In this document: positions 26,450 through 35,856 of the stretch, in pieces | How positions within the stretch are numbered: position 1 is the stretch's first letter | How the letters are laid out: each line of letters starts with the position of its first letter | Assembly: GCA_020430245.1 (NCBI GenBank) | Contig: JAGQKG010000009.1 | Location: 1 to 36,575 of the forward strand | Length of the DNA stretch: 36,575 nt | Reading direction: 5' to 3' | DNA from: Nitrospira sp. | GTDB taxonomy: Bacteria; Nitrospirota; Nitrospiria; Nitrospirales; UBA8639 | Notes under the pieces: generated by a model | The model's database searches: none | The model's input: the letters and a program-made list of their open reading frames with translations, nothing else | Told to the model about the DNA's origin: nothing | Position numbers and translations under genes: made by a program

Positions 26450-26641
26450 ATGGAGCAGGTGAATGCTACGCAACGAGGGAGACCTGTGAGAGAACCTGTG
26501 GAGACATGTATGTTGATGTGGGTATGTTGCGGTGCATCAGCACATTTCATGATATGTGCGATTTGTTTCCAGGCTACTTTTTGCTGTTCTCTGAGAGGGA
26601 TTTGTCTGTTCACGAGAATCAGCGTTCATGGTACTTATTAA
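26450..26641 (+). CDS. Possible small Cys-rich membrane protein
   Basis: Not recognised. 63 residues with GGAGG (26437-26441) eight bases before the ATG, which is the main argument for it. Residues 20-57 are hydrophobic and contain seven cysteines (for example WVCCG and TFCC). It follows the metallothionein gene, with a short inverted repeat AGTCCA/TGGACT (26402-26419) ahead of it. It may be chance. Confidence 0.33.
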   Translation: MEQVNATQRGRPVREPVETCMLMWVCCGASAHFMICAICFQATFCCSLRGICLFTRISVHGTY

Positions 26642-26690
26642 TTGTAAAATATTTTTTATTCGGAGTTTAACGTTTTAAGTAAGGAAATGT

Positions 26691-27020
26691 ATGCGTGACC
26701 ATGAATCAGATGCTGTGGATGGAAAGATGCTAGGTGTATTTGTCATGGGTGTAGTCATTGGATCTGTTGCCACATTACTGCTCTCTTCTCAATCGGGGCG
26801 TGACTCCCGTGAACAAATTCGTGATTATGTTCGTCGAAAAGGAGAAGATTTAAACGATCTGCAAGATAAAACCGTTGAGACTTACCAGGACATCATGTCC
26901 AGGACTCGCAAGGGATTGGAGGAGATTCAGGAGACGATAAAAGAGGCAGTCTATGCCGGGATGGATGAATTTCGGAAAGAATGGAAGGACATCAAAAAAC
27001 AATCGATAGATAAGTTCTAA
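26691..27020 (+). CDS. YtxH-domain protein
   Basis: 109 residues: an N-terminal membrane segment (about 13-36, LGVFVMGVVIGSVATLLLS) followed by SGRDSREQIRDYVRRKGED and a long amphipathic helix of the YtxH (general-stress) type. AAGGAA precedes the ATG. Role unknown; family members are linked to stress and envelope. Confidence 0.8.
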   Translation: MRDHESDAVDGKMLGVFVMGVVIGSVATLLLSSQSGRDSREQIRDYVRRKGEDLNDLQDKTVETYQDIMSRTRKGLEEIQETIKEAVYAGMDEFRKEWKDIKKQSIDKF

Positions 27021-27724
27021 AAGAGTTGTATGCTAACCCATGCTACGTCTGCCCGAATGGAATCAGTCTGCTTTTTTTGACAAGACCCTGTATCTCGAAT
27101 ATGAATATGATCGTTGCTGTTGGAATGTCGGTCAAAGCCATTAATTTTTGAGCTTTCATCCCGTTTGTAAATCATTTCGGTCCTTTTGTCTCATCCGGGC
27201 TACTCACGTCAACTAACGCTTCTCCAATTCGTCTTTGAAGTGATCGGAAAACGTTGTATTCTTGCACTGACAGCGGCATATTTTCACACCTGGTAACGTA
27301 TGAAAGTAAATTCTTCGGGTTGTTGTCCCGTCTACAGCCTCACACAAGAGAATCGCGTGACATCAAAATAGACTATTTGGGTTTCGCCCTGGCCAGAGCC
27401 TCAGGGCATTGTTTCGTCATGGCGTCGCCATTGTCCAGTCTAGAGGCCCAGGCGGCCGATCATGATCATTTGGTGCCACTCAAACAGATTCTGTGAATTT
27501 CACATAGATGGGCACGACAAAGACCCTCCCTTCTCGTCTCTGTAAGCAATCTTAAGATGTCCGTAGAGATGAGGAAGATCCGTTGATGGCGGTGAAGGCG
27601 GCAGGGGGCGCATCGTGGTGGCCGTATGTCGAAGTGAATGAATTGTGATGATTGTCTTCATGACATTCGCGAGTTCAATCGTGTGTGATACATGAGGGTT
27701 AGAGCCAGCATTGGGAGGTGAATA
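27021..27724. other. Region without a recognised gene
   Basis: About 700 bases. Small open frames exist (for example 27254-27496, plus strand) but have no ribosome site or family resemblance. It may be decayed coding DNA. Confidence 0.4.
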
Positions 27725-28108
27725 TTAGAATTCATCGATGGCCACCGGGTGTAGAAGGTCGCGAACCGACACGATGCCGACAATGTCATAACGGTGGGTG
27801 ACGGCCAAATGGCGGATGCCGGAACGATCCATCAGGTCCGCCGCTTCGAATATTGGTGCGTCTTGATCAATAGTGATCACGGGAGCAGTCATAATGGTTT
27901 CAACCGTGGTTTGTTCAGGCGACCGGTGGGTCGATACCACTTTGCGAACTATGTCGGCTTCAGTGATGATGCCAACAATATGTCCGTGTTGTTTGACGAA
28001 TACACTACCGATGCGGCGAACACGCATCAAGGTCGCCGCTAGAGAGACGAGGTCTCCGCAATTTACTGATGCAAGATCCTGTTTCATGAGGTCTTCTACT
28101 CGAACCAT
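27725..28108 (-). CDS. Two-CBS-domain protein
   Basis: 127 residues with two tandem CBS motifs, VRVEDLMKQDLASV... IVGIITEADIVRKVV, then TIMTAPVITIDQD... IVGIVSVRDLL. CBS pairs usually bind adenosine nucleotides and act as regulatory sensors. The start is ATG 28108, with AAAGGAG upstream; an in-frame TTG at 28132 is less likely. It is 50% identical over its full length (64 of 127 positions, counted by eye) to the CBS protein at 29765-30148. No partner domain. Confidence 0.9.
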   Translation of the reverse strand: MVRVEDLMKQDLASVNCGDLVSLAATLMRVRRIGSVFVKQHGHIVGIITEADIVRKVVSTHRSPEQTTVETIMTAPVITIDQDAPIFEAADLMDRSGIRHLAVTHRYDIVGIVSVRDLLHPVAIDEF

Positions 28109-28220
28109 AGTTCTGCTCCTTTCGTTATTCAATACACAGAGGGAAAGATCTAAAGCCCCTCACCTTGGTTGGGAGCGGCAGTTAGGCCACCAGCGAGAAT
28201 TTTCCCTTCGGGCCATTTCC

Positions 28221-28463
28221 ATGCAAAATCGGATAGCACAGGCGTGGGCGTCTGGAGAGATGGAGAAGGGTATGAATGCCGTAAAGGAGTGGCTGAAGGA
28301 GTACGAGAATTCCCAGTGTCAAGAACATGAATTTCATGGAGTGTCTCCTGTTGATTTTGGTATGTCATCCTTACTCGATGCTCTCTGTAGCATGACAGGG
28401 TGCTATTACAACGAGATTTCCGAATCGTTAGCGGCCGGTAACATTTCAGGATGTCTTGGTTAA
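28221..28463 (+). CDS. Hypothetical small protein
   Basis: Not recognised. 80 residues of balanced composition, with a charged helical first half (AVKEWLKEYENSQCQEHEF) and a second half with cysteines (MTGCYYNE, ISGCLG). The frame stays open much further upstream, so the start is uncertain, and the ribosome site is weak. It is divergent from the CBS gene. Confidence 0.38.
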   Translation: MQNRIAQAWASGEMEKGMNAVKEWLKEYENSQCQEHEFHGVSPVDFGMSSLLDALCSMTGCYYNEISESLAAGNISGCLG

Positions 28464-29232
28464 CCGGTGCTGTTGAATACCATGCAATCACGTGAAGGAA
28501 TCAAGGACCGTTCGGAAGAACGATCCGGCGAAAAATTGAGGTCTTTTATTTGTATAAAGACATTCGGGATGGCGTAGCATCGCAGGCTACACAGGTATGT
28601 AGGATAGTGTTTTGGCCTGAAGGCTGTATTGTCCTTTATGGTCGGCACTGCAGGGTCTGATTTTTTCCAGGTATCCTGCATTAGCGTAAACAGCACCGGT
28701 GACTTTACTTGAGGGAATGGTTATTACGCTGAACCCGGATTCCGGAACCCATCGTCTGGGGAACGAGATGACGGGTGATAAAGCTCTTGGCTTTTTGGTA
28801 ACGCTATCTGAAAAGATATTCATTCCGGATATCCTCCAACTTACCTCTGAGGACATCCATAGATGTTTTATCCTGATTGGACAACGAGAATGGAAACCTT
28901 CCGTGTCTTTGCCTGATTTTGCTGGTTCCTGACATGTTCGAGTTAGCTGTGTCCTCGGCGTCAGGGGTGGGACTCAGCATAGAATACGGTGCATGGTGGC
29001 GCCTCATTTTCTTGCTGATCGCGACGACTCCAAGATTGCAGTGAGTCTTTGTGCGATCGGCTTTGAAGCATGTCGGCGGTTTTTCTCTGTCTCGGCATCG
29101 TTCCCTATCCGATTATCTCCCTTAGTTCTTTCAAGAATTATTTCAAGGGTGTGGCAGGCTTGAATAGTGAGGACTGACAAAATTTCAATCTGCTGGGAAG
29201 GGGATAGGAAAAACCGTCCAGCTGGCTATAGG
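28464..29232. other. Region without a confident gene
   Basis: About 770 bases. A plus-strand frame at 28699-28932 (77 codons) and a minus-strand one at 28587-28856 overlap and neither has family resemblance or a good ribosome site. Possibly a decayed gene. Confidence 0.4.
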
Positions 29233-29775
29233 TTAGTGCGTTTTTGGGGTTGGAGTCCATTCCGGAGTATTTTCCCCTCGTGTCGGGGACCATTGGACGG
29301 CGACGACCCGGATGATGGCCAACACCATTAAAATTCCACCGAGAATCATCCATTGTTCCAGGTGGGCTTCCGAAAACCATTTCGAGATTATTTCGGTAAG
29401 CATGACCACGAGAATCGTATCGACAATGAACGTGACTTTCACGCGTCCTTCGGAAAAATAGGTTACGGTGGTTTTAAACACCTCTACAATCGCCAGAATT
29501 ATCAACGTGTCCACGATCAGTTGACGAAAGACCTGTTCGAGGGGTTCCGTGAACAGGGCTTCTAAATTCAAAAAAATTCTTAGGACGCCTCCAGAAAGGC
29601 CTACGAGGATGGTGACAATTAAGAGGCTGAGGACGGCTTTAATACCTTTCATCCAGAAATGGGTCAGGTCGGCTTCCAACGCTTTGGCCAGCCATGCGGA
29701 TGACTGTTGAAAGGAGGTATTGAACATAGAGGAGTCATTCGATGGCAATGTGGCTTTCATGGGTTTATAGTTCAT
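29233..29775 (-). CDS. psiE: PsiE-type phosphate-starvation-inducible membrane protein
   Basis: 180 residues with four membrane helices (about 44-68, 85-107, 113-133, 139-161), matching the PsiE family: LIVTILVGLSGG, LIILAIVEVFKT, FIVDTILVVMLTEIISKWF, WMILGGILMVLAIIRVV. PsiE is induced by phosphate starvation in E. coli under PhoB; its role is not settled. The 5' end overlaps the upstream CBS gene's 3' end by 11 bases, so they are coupled. No clear ribosome site at ATG 29775; ATG 29760 is an alternative. Confidence 0.85.
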   Translation of the reverse strand: MNYKPMKATLPSNDSSMFNTSFQQSSAWLAKALEADLTHFWMKGIKAVLSLLIVTILVGLSGGVLRIFLNLEALFTEPLEQVFRQLIVDTLIILAIVEVFKTTVTYFSEGRVKVTFIVDTILVVMLTEIISKWFSEAHLEQWMILGGILMVLAIIRVVAVQWSPTRGENTPEWTPTPKTH

Positions 29776-30148
29776 CCTTTGCGACAGGAGTTAATAAGTC
29801 ACGAACGGAAAGCATACCGAACACATGGGAATCATTGCCTACCACCAAATGTCTTGTGTGAGCCGCCTTCATAATCCCGGCGGCCTCAAAGATCGAATCG
29901 GATTCATCAATAGAGACAAGGGGGCTGCTCATGATGGCCCCGACTTGGATATACTCCGAAGGAAAGTGAAAGGCCACGACCTTTCTCACGATATCGCTTT
30001 CCGTCACAATGCCCACCAATTCTTCTCCACGTTTCACCAACAGGCTTCCAATTTTGCGAATTCGCATCAGGTTGGCTGCCACTGATACCGCTTGTGTGAA
30101 CTCCACACAGGCCAGCTCACGGGTCATTAACTGTTTAACTCGTACCAT
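29765..30148 (-). CDS. Two-CBS-domain protein upstream of psiE
   Basis: 127 residues, two CBS motifs: VRVKQLMTRELACV... LVGIVTESDIVRKVV and AIMSSPLVSIDES... SVRDLLTPVAKDEL. A paralogue of the protein at 27725-28108. AAAGGAG precedes the ATG. It overlaps the following psiE gene by 11 bases, which suggests a functional pair: a nucleotide-sensing CBS module and a phosphate-stress membrane protein. Confidence 0.9.
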   Translation of the reverse strand: MVRVKQLMTRELACVEFTQAVSVAANLMRIRKIGSLLVKRGEELVGIVTESDIVRKVVAFHFPSEYIQVGAIMSSPLVSIDESDSIFEAAGIMKAAHTRHLVVGNDSHVFGMLSVRDLLTPVAKDEL

Positions 30149-30208
30149 GTTCTTCTCCTTTGTTAATATAACGGTTCATGATGAAGTGTAGTGGTTTTGT
30201 GTTATACC

Positions 30209-30230
30209 TGCGTCGCAAGTATATGACGCA
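30209..30230. promoter_or_regulatory. Inverted repeat in the CBS/lipoprotein divergent region
   Basis: TGCGTC (30209-30214) and GACGCA (30225-30230) are perfect inverted copies 10 bases apart, centred between two divergent genes. Operator-like; no known regulator is assigned. Confidence 0.35.
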
Positions 30231-30333
30231 TGTGTAACATTTCGTCTGCGCCCCTCCTTTTGCTGTGGATGTCTCAGGTAGAATGACTGCAAAAGGCAGG
30301 GTGATGATCATGTTTGATTGGAGGAATATTAGT

Positions 30334-31065
30334 ATGAAACGATCTGTAGGGTTGATGGGTCTTTTGGTGGCTGGGGGGATCTTTTTGGGAGGGTGTCAGA
30401 CGCCCCAGTTCCAAACGTTGAAAATTTTGGATAGTCCCAATCGTGTGGTGGCGTTACAGGCTATGCGGGATGCTTATGGCGGAAAAGGCTATGACCATCC
30501 AGTGTCTTTCACCGAAGAGGAAATGATCCAAGTCATGCAGGGAATCCGAGCAGAAAAAAGCGGCCTGTACACTGGTTCGTCCTCTGGAAGTTCCTCATTA
30601 CATCCCGTATTCAGCCCATCAGAGATTCAATTTTTTGCTCCCTTGATTGTCAAAGGGTTGAGACAGGCCACTCCGGAAGAGATGGTCACCTTCTTCGAAA
30701 CTGCTGAAATTGAAACGGATGATCTTGAAAAGAATTTTCAAATTACCACTTCGGGCGGATTCTATGTAGCCGGGGGGAATTTTTACGTTGTCGTGAGCAA
30801 CTTTTCCGTTAAAACTCCCCTCTGGCAGGATACTCAGCGATCGAAATATGACGTAGACGCTGTTCGCACCAGTTCTCTTGAGCAATTAAAGCCTCAACCC
30901 GGCCAGCTCGTCTTTGAGCCACGAGAGTTTATGGTGGAGTCTCCTGATGGAGAAATTGGGAGTTTTTTTAAAGGTAAACCCTGGCAAGTTGCCATCCGGT
31001 ATCGGGAATTCTTAGGCCACTCGATCGCTCCCCAGACACAGAAGAACAAACGGGAATCCGATTAA
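30334..31065 (+). CDS. Lipoprotein of unknown function
   Basis: Not recognised. From ATG 30334, with GGAGG nine bases upstream, it has a clear lipoprotein signal ending in L-G-G-C (Cys21). The rest (243 residues in all) contains SFTEEEMIQVMQGI, PSEIQFFAPLIVKGL and YVVVSNFSVKTPLW, and is soluble and mixed alpha/beta. In-frame starts further upstream (30265) are not needed. Divergent from the CBS-psiE pair. Confidence 0.8.
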   Translation: MKRSVGLMGLLVAGGIFLGGCQTPQFQTLKILDSPNRVVALQAMRDAYGGKGYDHPVSFTEEEMIQVMQGIRAEKSGLYTGSSSGSSSLHPVFSPSEIQFFAPLIVKGLRQATPEEMVTFFETAEIETDDLEKNFQITTSGGFYVAGGNFYVVVSNFSVKTPLWQDTQRSKYDVDAVRTSSLEQLKPQPGQLVFEPREFMVESPDGEIGSFFKGKPWQVAIRYREFLGHSIAPQTQKNKRESD

Positions 31066-31073
31066 GGTCTTCT

Positions 31074-31100
31074 CTCACACCTGCGGCCGGCAGTAGTGAG
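31074..31100. terminator. Hairpin between the lipoprotein gene and phoU
   Basis: CTCAC (31074-31078) pairs with GTGAG (31096-31100) and CTGC (31081-31084) with GCAG (31090-31093), with a small internal loop. It lies just past the stop of the lipoprotein gene and before the 3' end of phoU, so it could terminate from either side. There is no T-run. Confidence 0.35.
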
Positions 31101-31162
31101 GAAAGCCTTCTATCGGATTCTGAGGTCTAGAGGATGCTTGAGTGTGGGGTACGTCTAATGCT

Positions 31163-31852
31163 TTATAACAGTTCACTGATTTTGGGGCGGGGGCCTTGCA
31201 AAGGAAGTCCGGTGACCATCAAGTATATTTCCTCCGCAATGTTGGTCACATGATCGCCGGCGCGTTCCAACCCCTTGGCGATAAATAATAGTTGGATCCC
31301 GTCTTCGATGTTTCTGCTTTCCTGGTTCATTGTGCCGAGCAGATGCTGAAACAGGTTGGCATAAACTGCGTCCAATTCTGCGTCATCCACCCAGGCGACG
31401 TTGGCTAAGGGGGCATTATGGTGAATGTAGGACTCCGTGACCTGGGACAACATGGATTGAATGCGTTTCCCCATCCATTGGAATTGTTCGGTCAATTCGG
31501 CAATATCGTGCTGTGACAAATGCCGGCTGCGTTTGGCGGTATTTTTCGCGTAATCCCCGATTCGCTCCAAATGGATTGCGATGCGAGAAGCCGCCAGAAT
31601 CGCACGCAGGTCGTCAGCCATGGCCTGTTGCCGCGCCAGGGTGCGGGTCGTGTGTGTATGGATTTTTTCTTGAAGGTTATCTGCAATACGGTCGTTGGCA
31701 ATGACCTGCTCCGCCAGGGTGGCATCGTTCTCCACCAACGCGGTCACGGCGCGGTGCAGTTGTTCCGACACGTGGTTTGAGAGTGCCACTATCTCCTGCC
31801 GAAGGCTGTTCAGGTCTTCGTCAAAGACGCGTAGAGTGTGTTGATGGTTCAT
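31163..31852 (-). CDS. phoU: Phosphate transport regulator PhoU
   Basis: Represses Pho signalling when phosphate is ample, by linking PstSCAB to a PhoR-type kinase. 229 residues, all-helical, with two PhoU repeats. The metal-site motifs E-R-I-G-D-Y-A-K-N (96-104) and E-R-A-G-D-H-V-T-N (196-204) are both present. AAAGGA precedes the ATG. It is the last gene of the minus-strand pst cluster, 32 bases after pstB. No phoB/phoR is in the window. Confidence 0.94.
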   Translation of the reverse strand: MNHQHTLRVFDEDLNSLRQEIVALSNHVSEQLHRAVTALVENDATLAEQVIANDRIADNLQEKIHTHTTRTLARQQAMADDLRAILAASRIAIHLERIGDYAKNTAKRSRHLSQHDIAELTEQFQWMGKRIQSMLSQVTESYIHHNAPLANVAWVDDAELDAVYANLFQHLLGTMNQESRNIEDGIQLLFIAKGLERAGDHVTNIAEEIYLMVTGLPLQGPRPKISELL

Positions 31853-31884
31853 GATGATCCTTTCGAAACATGTGTTCCACCGGT

Positions 31885-32751
31885 TTATCCAAACCGGCCG
31901 GTGATATAATCCCGCGTCAGTTTTTCTTGCGGCGTGGTAAACAGCTCTCCTGTCGGAGCGAATTCGATCAGTTTGCCCAGATGCATGTAGGCGGTAAAGT
32001 CCGAGATCCGGGCTGCTTGCTGCATGTTGTGGGTGACAATGATCACCGTGAACCGATTGCGAATTTCCGTAATCAGATCTTCGACTTTGGCGGTGGCAAT
32101 GGGGTCCAATGCCGAAGTCGGTTCGTCCAGTAGGAGGATTTCAGGTTGTGGGGCCAGGGCCCTGGCTATGCATAATCGTTGTTGTTGGCCACCTGAGAGG
32201 CCGTAGGCCGACTGTGAAAGCCGATCCTTTACTTCCTCCCACAAGGCCGCATTTCGCAAGGCTTGTTCTACCCGGTCGCCCAACAGTTTTTTGTTCTGGA
32301 CACCTTGAATGCGGAGACCGGCCGCCACGTTTTCAAAAATGGATTTGGGAAAAGGATTGGGTTTTTGGAACACCATCCCGATTCGAAGTCTGACCATGAA
32401 GGGATCAAGGTCAATGATGTTGTGATTTTCCGGAAAAAGACAAATCTCTCCGCCATACCGATTGCCCGGATAGAGGTCATGCATACGATTAAAGGATCGG
32501 AGGAGGGTGCTTTTTCCGCACCCGGATGGGCCGATCAACGCGGTGACTTTGCGATTGGCGATCGGCAAGGTGATTTCCTTCAAGGCTTGGGTTTCACCAT
32601 ACCAAAAACTGAGTTTCCGTACTTCCGCCGCCAGCGATTCTCGTTCGGTATTGGTTGCGGCCGAAGCCTTGGGCAACATTGGCGTGACGTTTGGGTCATG
32701 AGAACTCTTCTGTGTCATTTGCGTGATTCCTTGATTTGGCTGGGCGGTCAT
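31885..32751 (-). CDS. pstB: Phosphate ABC transporter ATP-binding protein
   Basis: Energises phosphate uptake. Motifs, numbered from ATG 32751: Walker [10 protein letters not shown] (74-82), signature LSGGQQQR (185-192), Walker B ILLLDEP (205-211), switch histidine in IVTHNMQQA. The N-terminus is longer than in the usual 250-260 residue PstB. ATG 32718, with AAGGA upstream, gives 277 residues and is equally plausible. It ends with the typical [18 protein letters not shown] and YITGRFG. Confidence 0.94.
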   Translation of the reverse strand: MTAQPNQGITQMTQKSSHDPNVTPMLPKASAATNTERESLAAEVRKLSFWYGETQALKEITLPIANRKVTALIGPSGCGKSTLLRSFNRMHDLYPGNRYGGEICLFPENHNIIDLDPFMVRLRIGMVFQKPNPFPKSIFENVAAGLRIQGVQNKKLLGDRVEQALRNAALWEEVKDRLSQSAYGLSGGQQQRLCIARALAPQPEILLLDEPTSALDPIATAKVEDLITEIRNRFTVIIVTHNMQQAARISDFTAYMHLGKLIEFAPTGELFTTPQEKLTRDYITGRFG

Positions 32752-32783
32752 CACACGATCTTCCGCTGGGGCGTCACCGGTAG

Positions 32784-33722
32784 CTAACGAACCTGGCGGC
32801 GTAAGTGATAGCGCAACCAGATTGCCACTCCATTCATGGCCAAGGTCATCACCATGAGAATGACTCCGGCCGCGGCGGCATTGATGTGAAATTCTGCCTG
32901 AGGTCGTGAGACCCAATTGAACATCTGAATAGGCATGATGGTAAATGGGCTTTCCAGCCATTCAAAATTGATAAAAGGCGGACTGGCTTGAAGTGGGGAG
33001 GGGGGTAAAAACGCGATAAAGGTCAAGGCCCCGATGGTGATAACCGGCGCGGCTTCTCCAATCGCTCGAGCCAAACCCACAATGGTTCCGGTCAAAATGC
33101 CAGACCGCGCAGCGGGCAGCACGTATAGGCGAACGGTCTGCCATTTGTCCGCACCCAGCCCATAGGCTGCTTCCCGCAAATCAAGGGGAATACCACGAAT
33201 GGCTTCACGGGTGGACACAATAATGACCGGCAAAATCAGCAATGCGAGCACCAGGCCAGCCGTCAGGATCGTCTCTCCCAGCCCGAACCCATGGATGAAC
33301 AGGCCAAGGGCTAATAACCCGTAGATGATGGAAGGTACCCCGGCCAGATTGCTGACGTTGATTTCAATGAAATCCGTGATCCAGTTCCGAGCAGCATATT
33401 CTTCCAAGTACACCCCCGCTCCAACCCCCAGCGGAATGGCGATGCCGGCGGTGACGAGCATGACCAGGATTGTGCCGACCCAAGCAGAAACAATTCCTGC
33501 TTGAAGAGGATGGCGTGAGGGAAAGTTGAGGTAGAAATCTGGGTTAATGAGTCTGGGCCATCCGCCCACGATCAGGTCGATGACCACAGCTGCCAATAAG
33601 CTCATGGCGATAAGCAATACCGAAATGCCGATGCCGGCCATGACCAAATCTGTTCGGCGGTTGGCATCAACAATGCCGGCCAAGTCGGGGAGGGAGACCT
33701 GGGACACGTCGGCTTTCACCAT
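32784..33722 (-). CDS. pstA: Phosphate ABC transporter permease PstA
   Basis: Inner-membrane channel subunit, 312 residues with about six helices. The first is 28-50 ([20 protein letters not shown]), and [32 protein letters not shown] and [14 protein letters not shown] (the ATPase-docking loop) are typical of PstA. AAGGAGG lies just upstream, and the ATG overlaps the pstC stop by one base (TAATG). 32 bases before pstB. Confidence 0.95.
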   Translation of the reverse strand: MVKADVSQVSLPDLAGIVDANRRTDLVMAGIGISVLLIAMSLLAAVVIDLIVGGWPRLINPDFYLNFPSRHPLQAGIVSAWVGTILVMLVTAGIAIPLGVGAGVYLEEYAARNWITDFIEINVSNLAGVPSIIYGLLALGLFIHGFGLGETILTAGLVLALLILPVIIVSTREAIRGIPLDLREAAYGLGADKWQTVRLYVLPAARSGILTGTIVGLARAIGEAAPVITIGALTFIAFLPPSPLQASPPFINFEWLESPFTIMPIQMFNWVSRPQAEFHINAAAAGVILMVMTLAMNGVAIWLRYHLRRQVR

Positions 33723-34675
33723 TAGTACACCTCCTTAAAGCGTCGCCGAAGGAAGAATCCGATCAAATTGAAGGTCAGCGTGATGACAAACAACACGATT
33801 CCAGCGGCAAACACGGATTGGTAGGCGATAGAGTCGTGAGGCAAATCCCCCATGGCCATTTGTACGATGTAGGCCGTGATCGTTGCTGCCCCTTCGGTGG
33901 GATTGAAAGAAAAATTGGGATTTTGCCCGGCCGCGATGGCGACGACCATGGTTTCGCCCACGGCTCGTGACATCCCAAGAATAAATGCGGCGGTGATACC
34001 GGAAAAGGCGGCAGGGACCACGACCCGCATGGCGACCCGGAAGCGGGAGTAGCCCAAGGCGTATCCGGCTTCGCGCAGGCCAGCCGGGACTGCCCGCATG
34101 GCATCTTCGCTGACCGAAGCGGTGTAGGGAAGAATCATAATTCCCATGACCATGCCAGGGCCGAGCATGTTAAATCCTTCCAATCCGGGAATGAACGTTT
34201 GCAAAAGCGGCGTAAAAAAGAGAAGGGTGAAATAACCATAGACCACTGTCGGCACCCCTTCGAGCAGCTCGAGACAGGGTTTGACCGTCTCGCGAACTTC
34301 CCTTCGAGCATATTCGCTGAGGTAAATCGCCAAGGCTAATCCCGCAGGAATGGAGACGGCCAACGCGATCCCTGCCACGGTTACCGTCGCCGAAACCAGG
34401 GTCATCACCCCGAAGTGGGCATTCTCAAAAACGGGAGTCCACTGGGTGTCTGTTAGAAAGTCCAGGAGAGATACCTGGGCAAAGAACCCCATGGATTCCG
34501 TGACCAAGACATACACGATCCCCAACGTGACAAACACTGAGCTCGCGGCTGCGATCAATAGACATCCACCGGCGAAAGAGCCCCATAATGCGCGGCGGTG
34601 GAGGAAGCTTTCGCTGGCGCGTAAGGGAGATCTTGCAGGGTCAGAGGGGCTCAAAGAAGATGGTAATGTTGGCAT
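33722..34675 (-). CDS. pstC: Phosphate ABC transporter permease PstC
   Basis: Partner permease of PstA, 317 residues with about six helices (first about 35-58). AIYLSEYA, GVPTVVYGYFTLLFFTPLL and REAGYALGYSRFR are typical. GGAG lies about ten bases upstream of the ATG. The stop overlaps the pstA start by one base. It is separated from pstS by 85 bases containing a strong hairpin. Confidence 0.95.
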   Translation of the reverse strand: MPTLPSSLSPSDPARSPLRASESFLHRRALWGSFAGGCLLIAAASSVFVTLGIVYVLVTESMGFFAQVSLLDFLTDTQWTPVFENAHFGVMTLVSATVTVAGIALAVSIPAGLALAIYLSEYARREVRETVKPCLELLEGVPTVVYGYFTLLFFTPLLQTFIPGLEGFNMLGPGMVMGIMILPYTASVSEDAMRAVPAGLREAGYALGYSRFRVAMRVVVPAAFSGITAAFILGMSRAVGETMVVAIAAGQNPNFSFNPTEGAATITAYIVQMAMGDLPHDSIAYQSVFAAGIVLFVITLTFNLIGFFLRRRFKEVY

Positions 34676-34706
34676 ATAATGTCAGCTCCAGATGAACTGC
34701 CCTGTA

Positions 34707-34730
34707 CCAGAGGTGGCTAGCCACCCCTGG
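34707..34730 (-). promoter_or_regulatory. Hairpin in the pstS-pstC intergenic gap
   Basis: On the minus strand, CCAGGGGTGG, loop CTAG, CCACCTCTGG: a 10-bp stem with one G-T pair and a four-base loop. It lies 31 bases after the pstS stop. Position fits a 3'-end stabiliser or partial terminator that keeps pstS mRNA more abundant than pstCAB, as intergenic repeats do in E. coli pst. No T-run. Confidence 0.5.
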
Positions 34731-34760
34731 AGAGGACCGATCCGATTGTTCAGGTTTCCC

Positions 34761-35759
34761 TTACTGAGGAGCCCTGGCCAGAAGTTCTTCGATTCCCACG
34801 CCCACTTCCGTCCCATGGAAAACGGTACCAGTTAGGCGTTTCGTGAATTTGTTCAAAGCCATGGTGTAGGCCTTTGAAGGCAACGGCACGTATCCGACTT
34901 CCCGAACGAGCGTTTGAGCATGGTCGTTGTTCAAATAGAACTCGATGAATCGTTTGACATGGGGTTTTTTGTCCACGGCATCTTTATTGACGTACACAAA
35001 AATGGGTCGCGATAGGGGTTGGTACGTGGCATTTTTGGCATTATCCACCGAGGGCCCCACGGGTTTCCCGCCTTTCCATGAAATCGGAACGGCTTTTAAT
35101 TTTCCTTGATTTTCCTCGTAATAGGCCAAGCCGAAAAATCCCATGGCGTTAATGTCATTGGTGACTCCTTGAACCAGAACATTGTCGTCCTCGCTGGCGG
35201 TAAAATCCCCGCGAGAACTTTTTCCCTCAACTATAGCTTCTACAAAATAATCGTAAGTCCCGGAATCGGTTCCGGCGCCGAACAGTTTCAAAGGCCGATC
35301 AGGGAAGCCGCTGCGAATTTGGTTCCAATTCGTCACTTTGCCCTGGGCCTCAGGTTCCCAGGCCGTTTTCAATTCCTCCACGGTCAAATGATTCGCCCAG
35401 TCATTTTTCGGATTCACGACGACCGTCAAGGCGTCCAAGGCGATTGGTAACTCGATATACTCAACTTTGTTTTCCTGGCACAGTGTAATTTCAGATTCCT
35501 TAATCGGACGGGACGCGTCGGCGATGTCCGTTTCGCCCCGACAAAATTTTTTAAAGCCGCCGCCCGTGCCGGAAATGCCCACGGTCACCATTGTTTTCCC
35601 TCGTTCGGCCTTTTGAAATTCCTCAGCCATTGCCTCTGTAATTGGAAAGACGGTGCTGGATCCGTCAATTTTAATAAGGTCGCGGGCTGACACCGTGGAA
35701 ACCGACGCGGTCATGGATAGCGCGATGGCCGTCATAACAACATGAATTGGGATTTTCAT
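34761..35759 (-). CDS. pstS: Phosphate ABC transporter, periplasmic binding protein PstS
   Basis: High-affinity periplasmic phosphate receptor, 332 residues. The signal peptide ends near VSA (residue 25), and the mature protein starts [15 protein letters not shown], with the phosphate-site [31 protein letters not shown] and [12 protein letters not shown] are further ligand loops. The start is ATG 35759, with GGAGG six bases upstream; an in-frame start at 35780 is upstream of that site. First gene of the pst run, downstream of a Pho-box-like repeat. Confidence 0.95.
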   Translation of the reverse strand: MKIPIHVVMTAIALSMTASVSTVSARDLIKIDGSSTVFPITEAMAEEFQKAERGKTMVTVGISGTGGGFKKFCRGETDIADASRPIKESEITLCQENKVEYIELPIALDALTVVVNPKNDWANHLTVEELKTAWEPEAQGKVTNWNQIRSGFPDRPLKLFGAGTDSGTYDYFVEAIVEGKSSRGDFTASEDDNVLVQGVTNDINAMGFFGLAYYEENQGKLKAVPISWKGGKPVGPSVDNAKNATYQPLSRPIFVYVNKDAVDKKPHVKRFIEFYLNNDHAQTLVREVGYVPLPSKAYTMALNKFTKRLTGTVFHGTEVGVGIEELLARAPQ

Positions 35760-35856
35760 CTGAACCCTCCGTATGAACAAGTGTAAGAAATTGAATTGGA
35801 ACAGTATTAAACAATTAAGTCTTGAAAGATTAACCGTGGGACTATCTCAGGATGAG

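Noticed and set aside
27254..27496. 80-codon plus-strand ORF
   Set aside because: No ribosome site, no family resemblance, odd composition; likely chance in a non-coding stretch.
27873..28220. 5' extension of the plus-strand ORF ending at 28463
   Set aside because: It runs antisense through the well-supported CBS gene; only the part after 28221 is kept, with low confidence.
28587..28932. Overlapping opposite-strand ORFs (77 and 89 codons)
   Set aside because: Neither has a ribosome site or recognisable motif, and they exclude one another.
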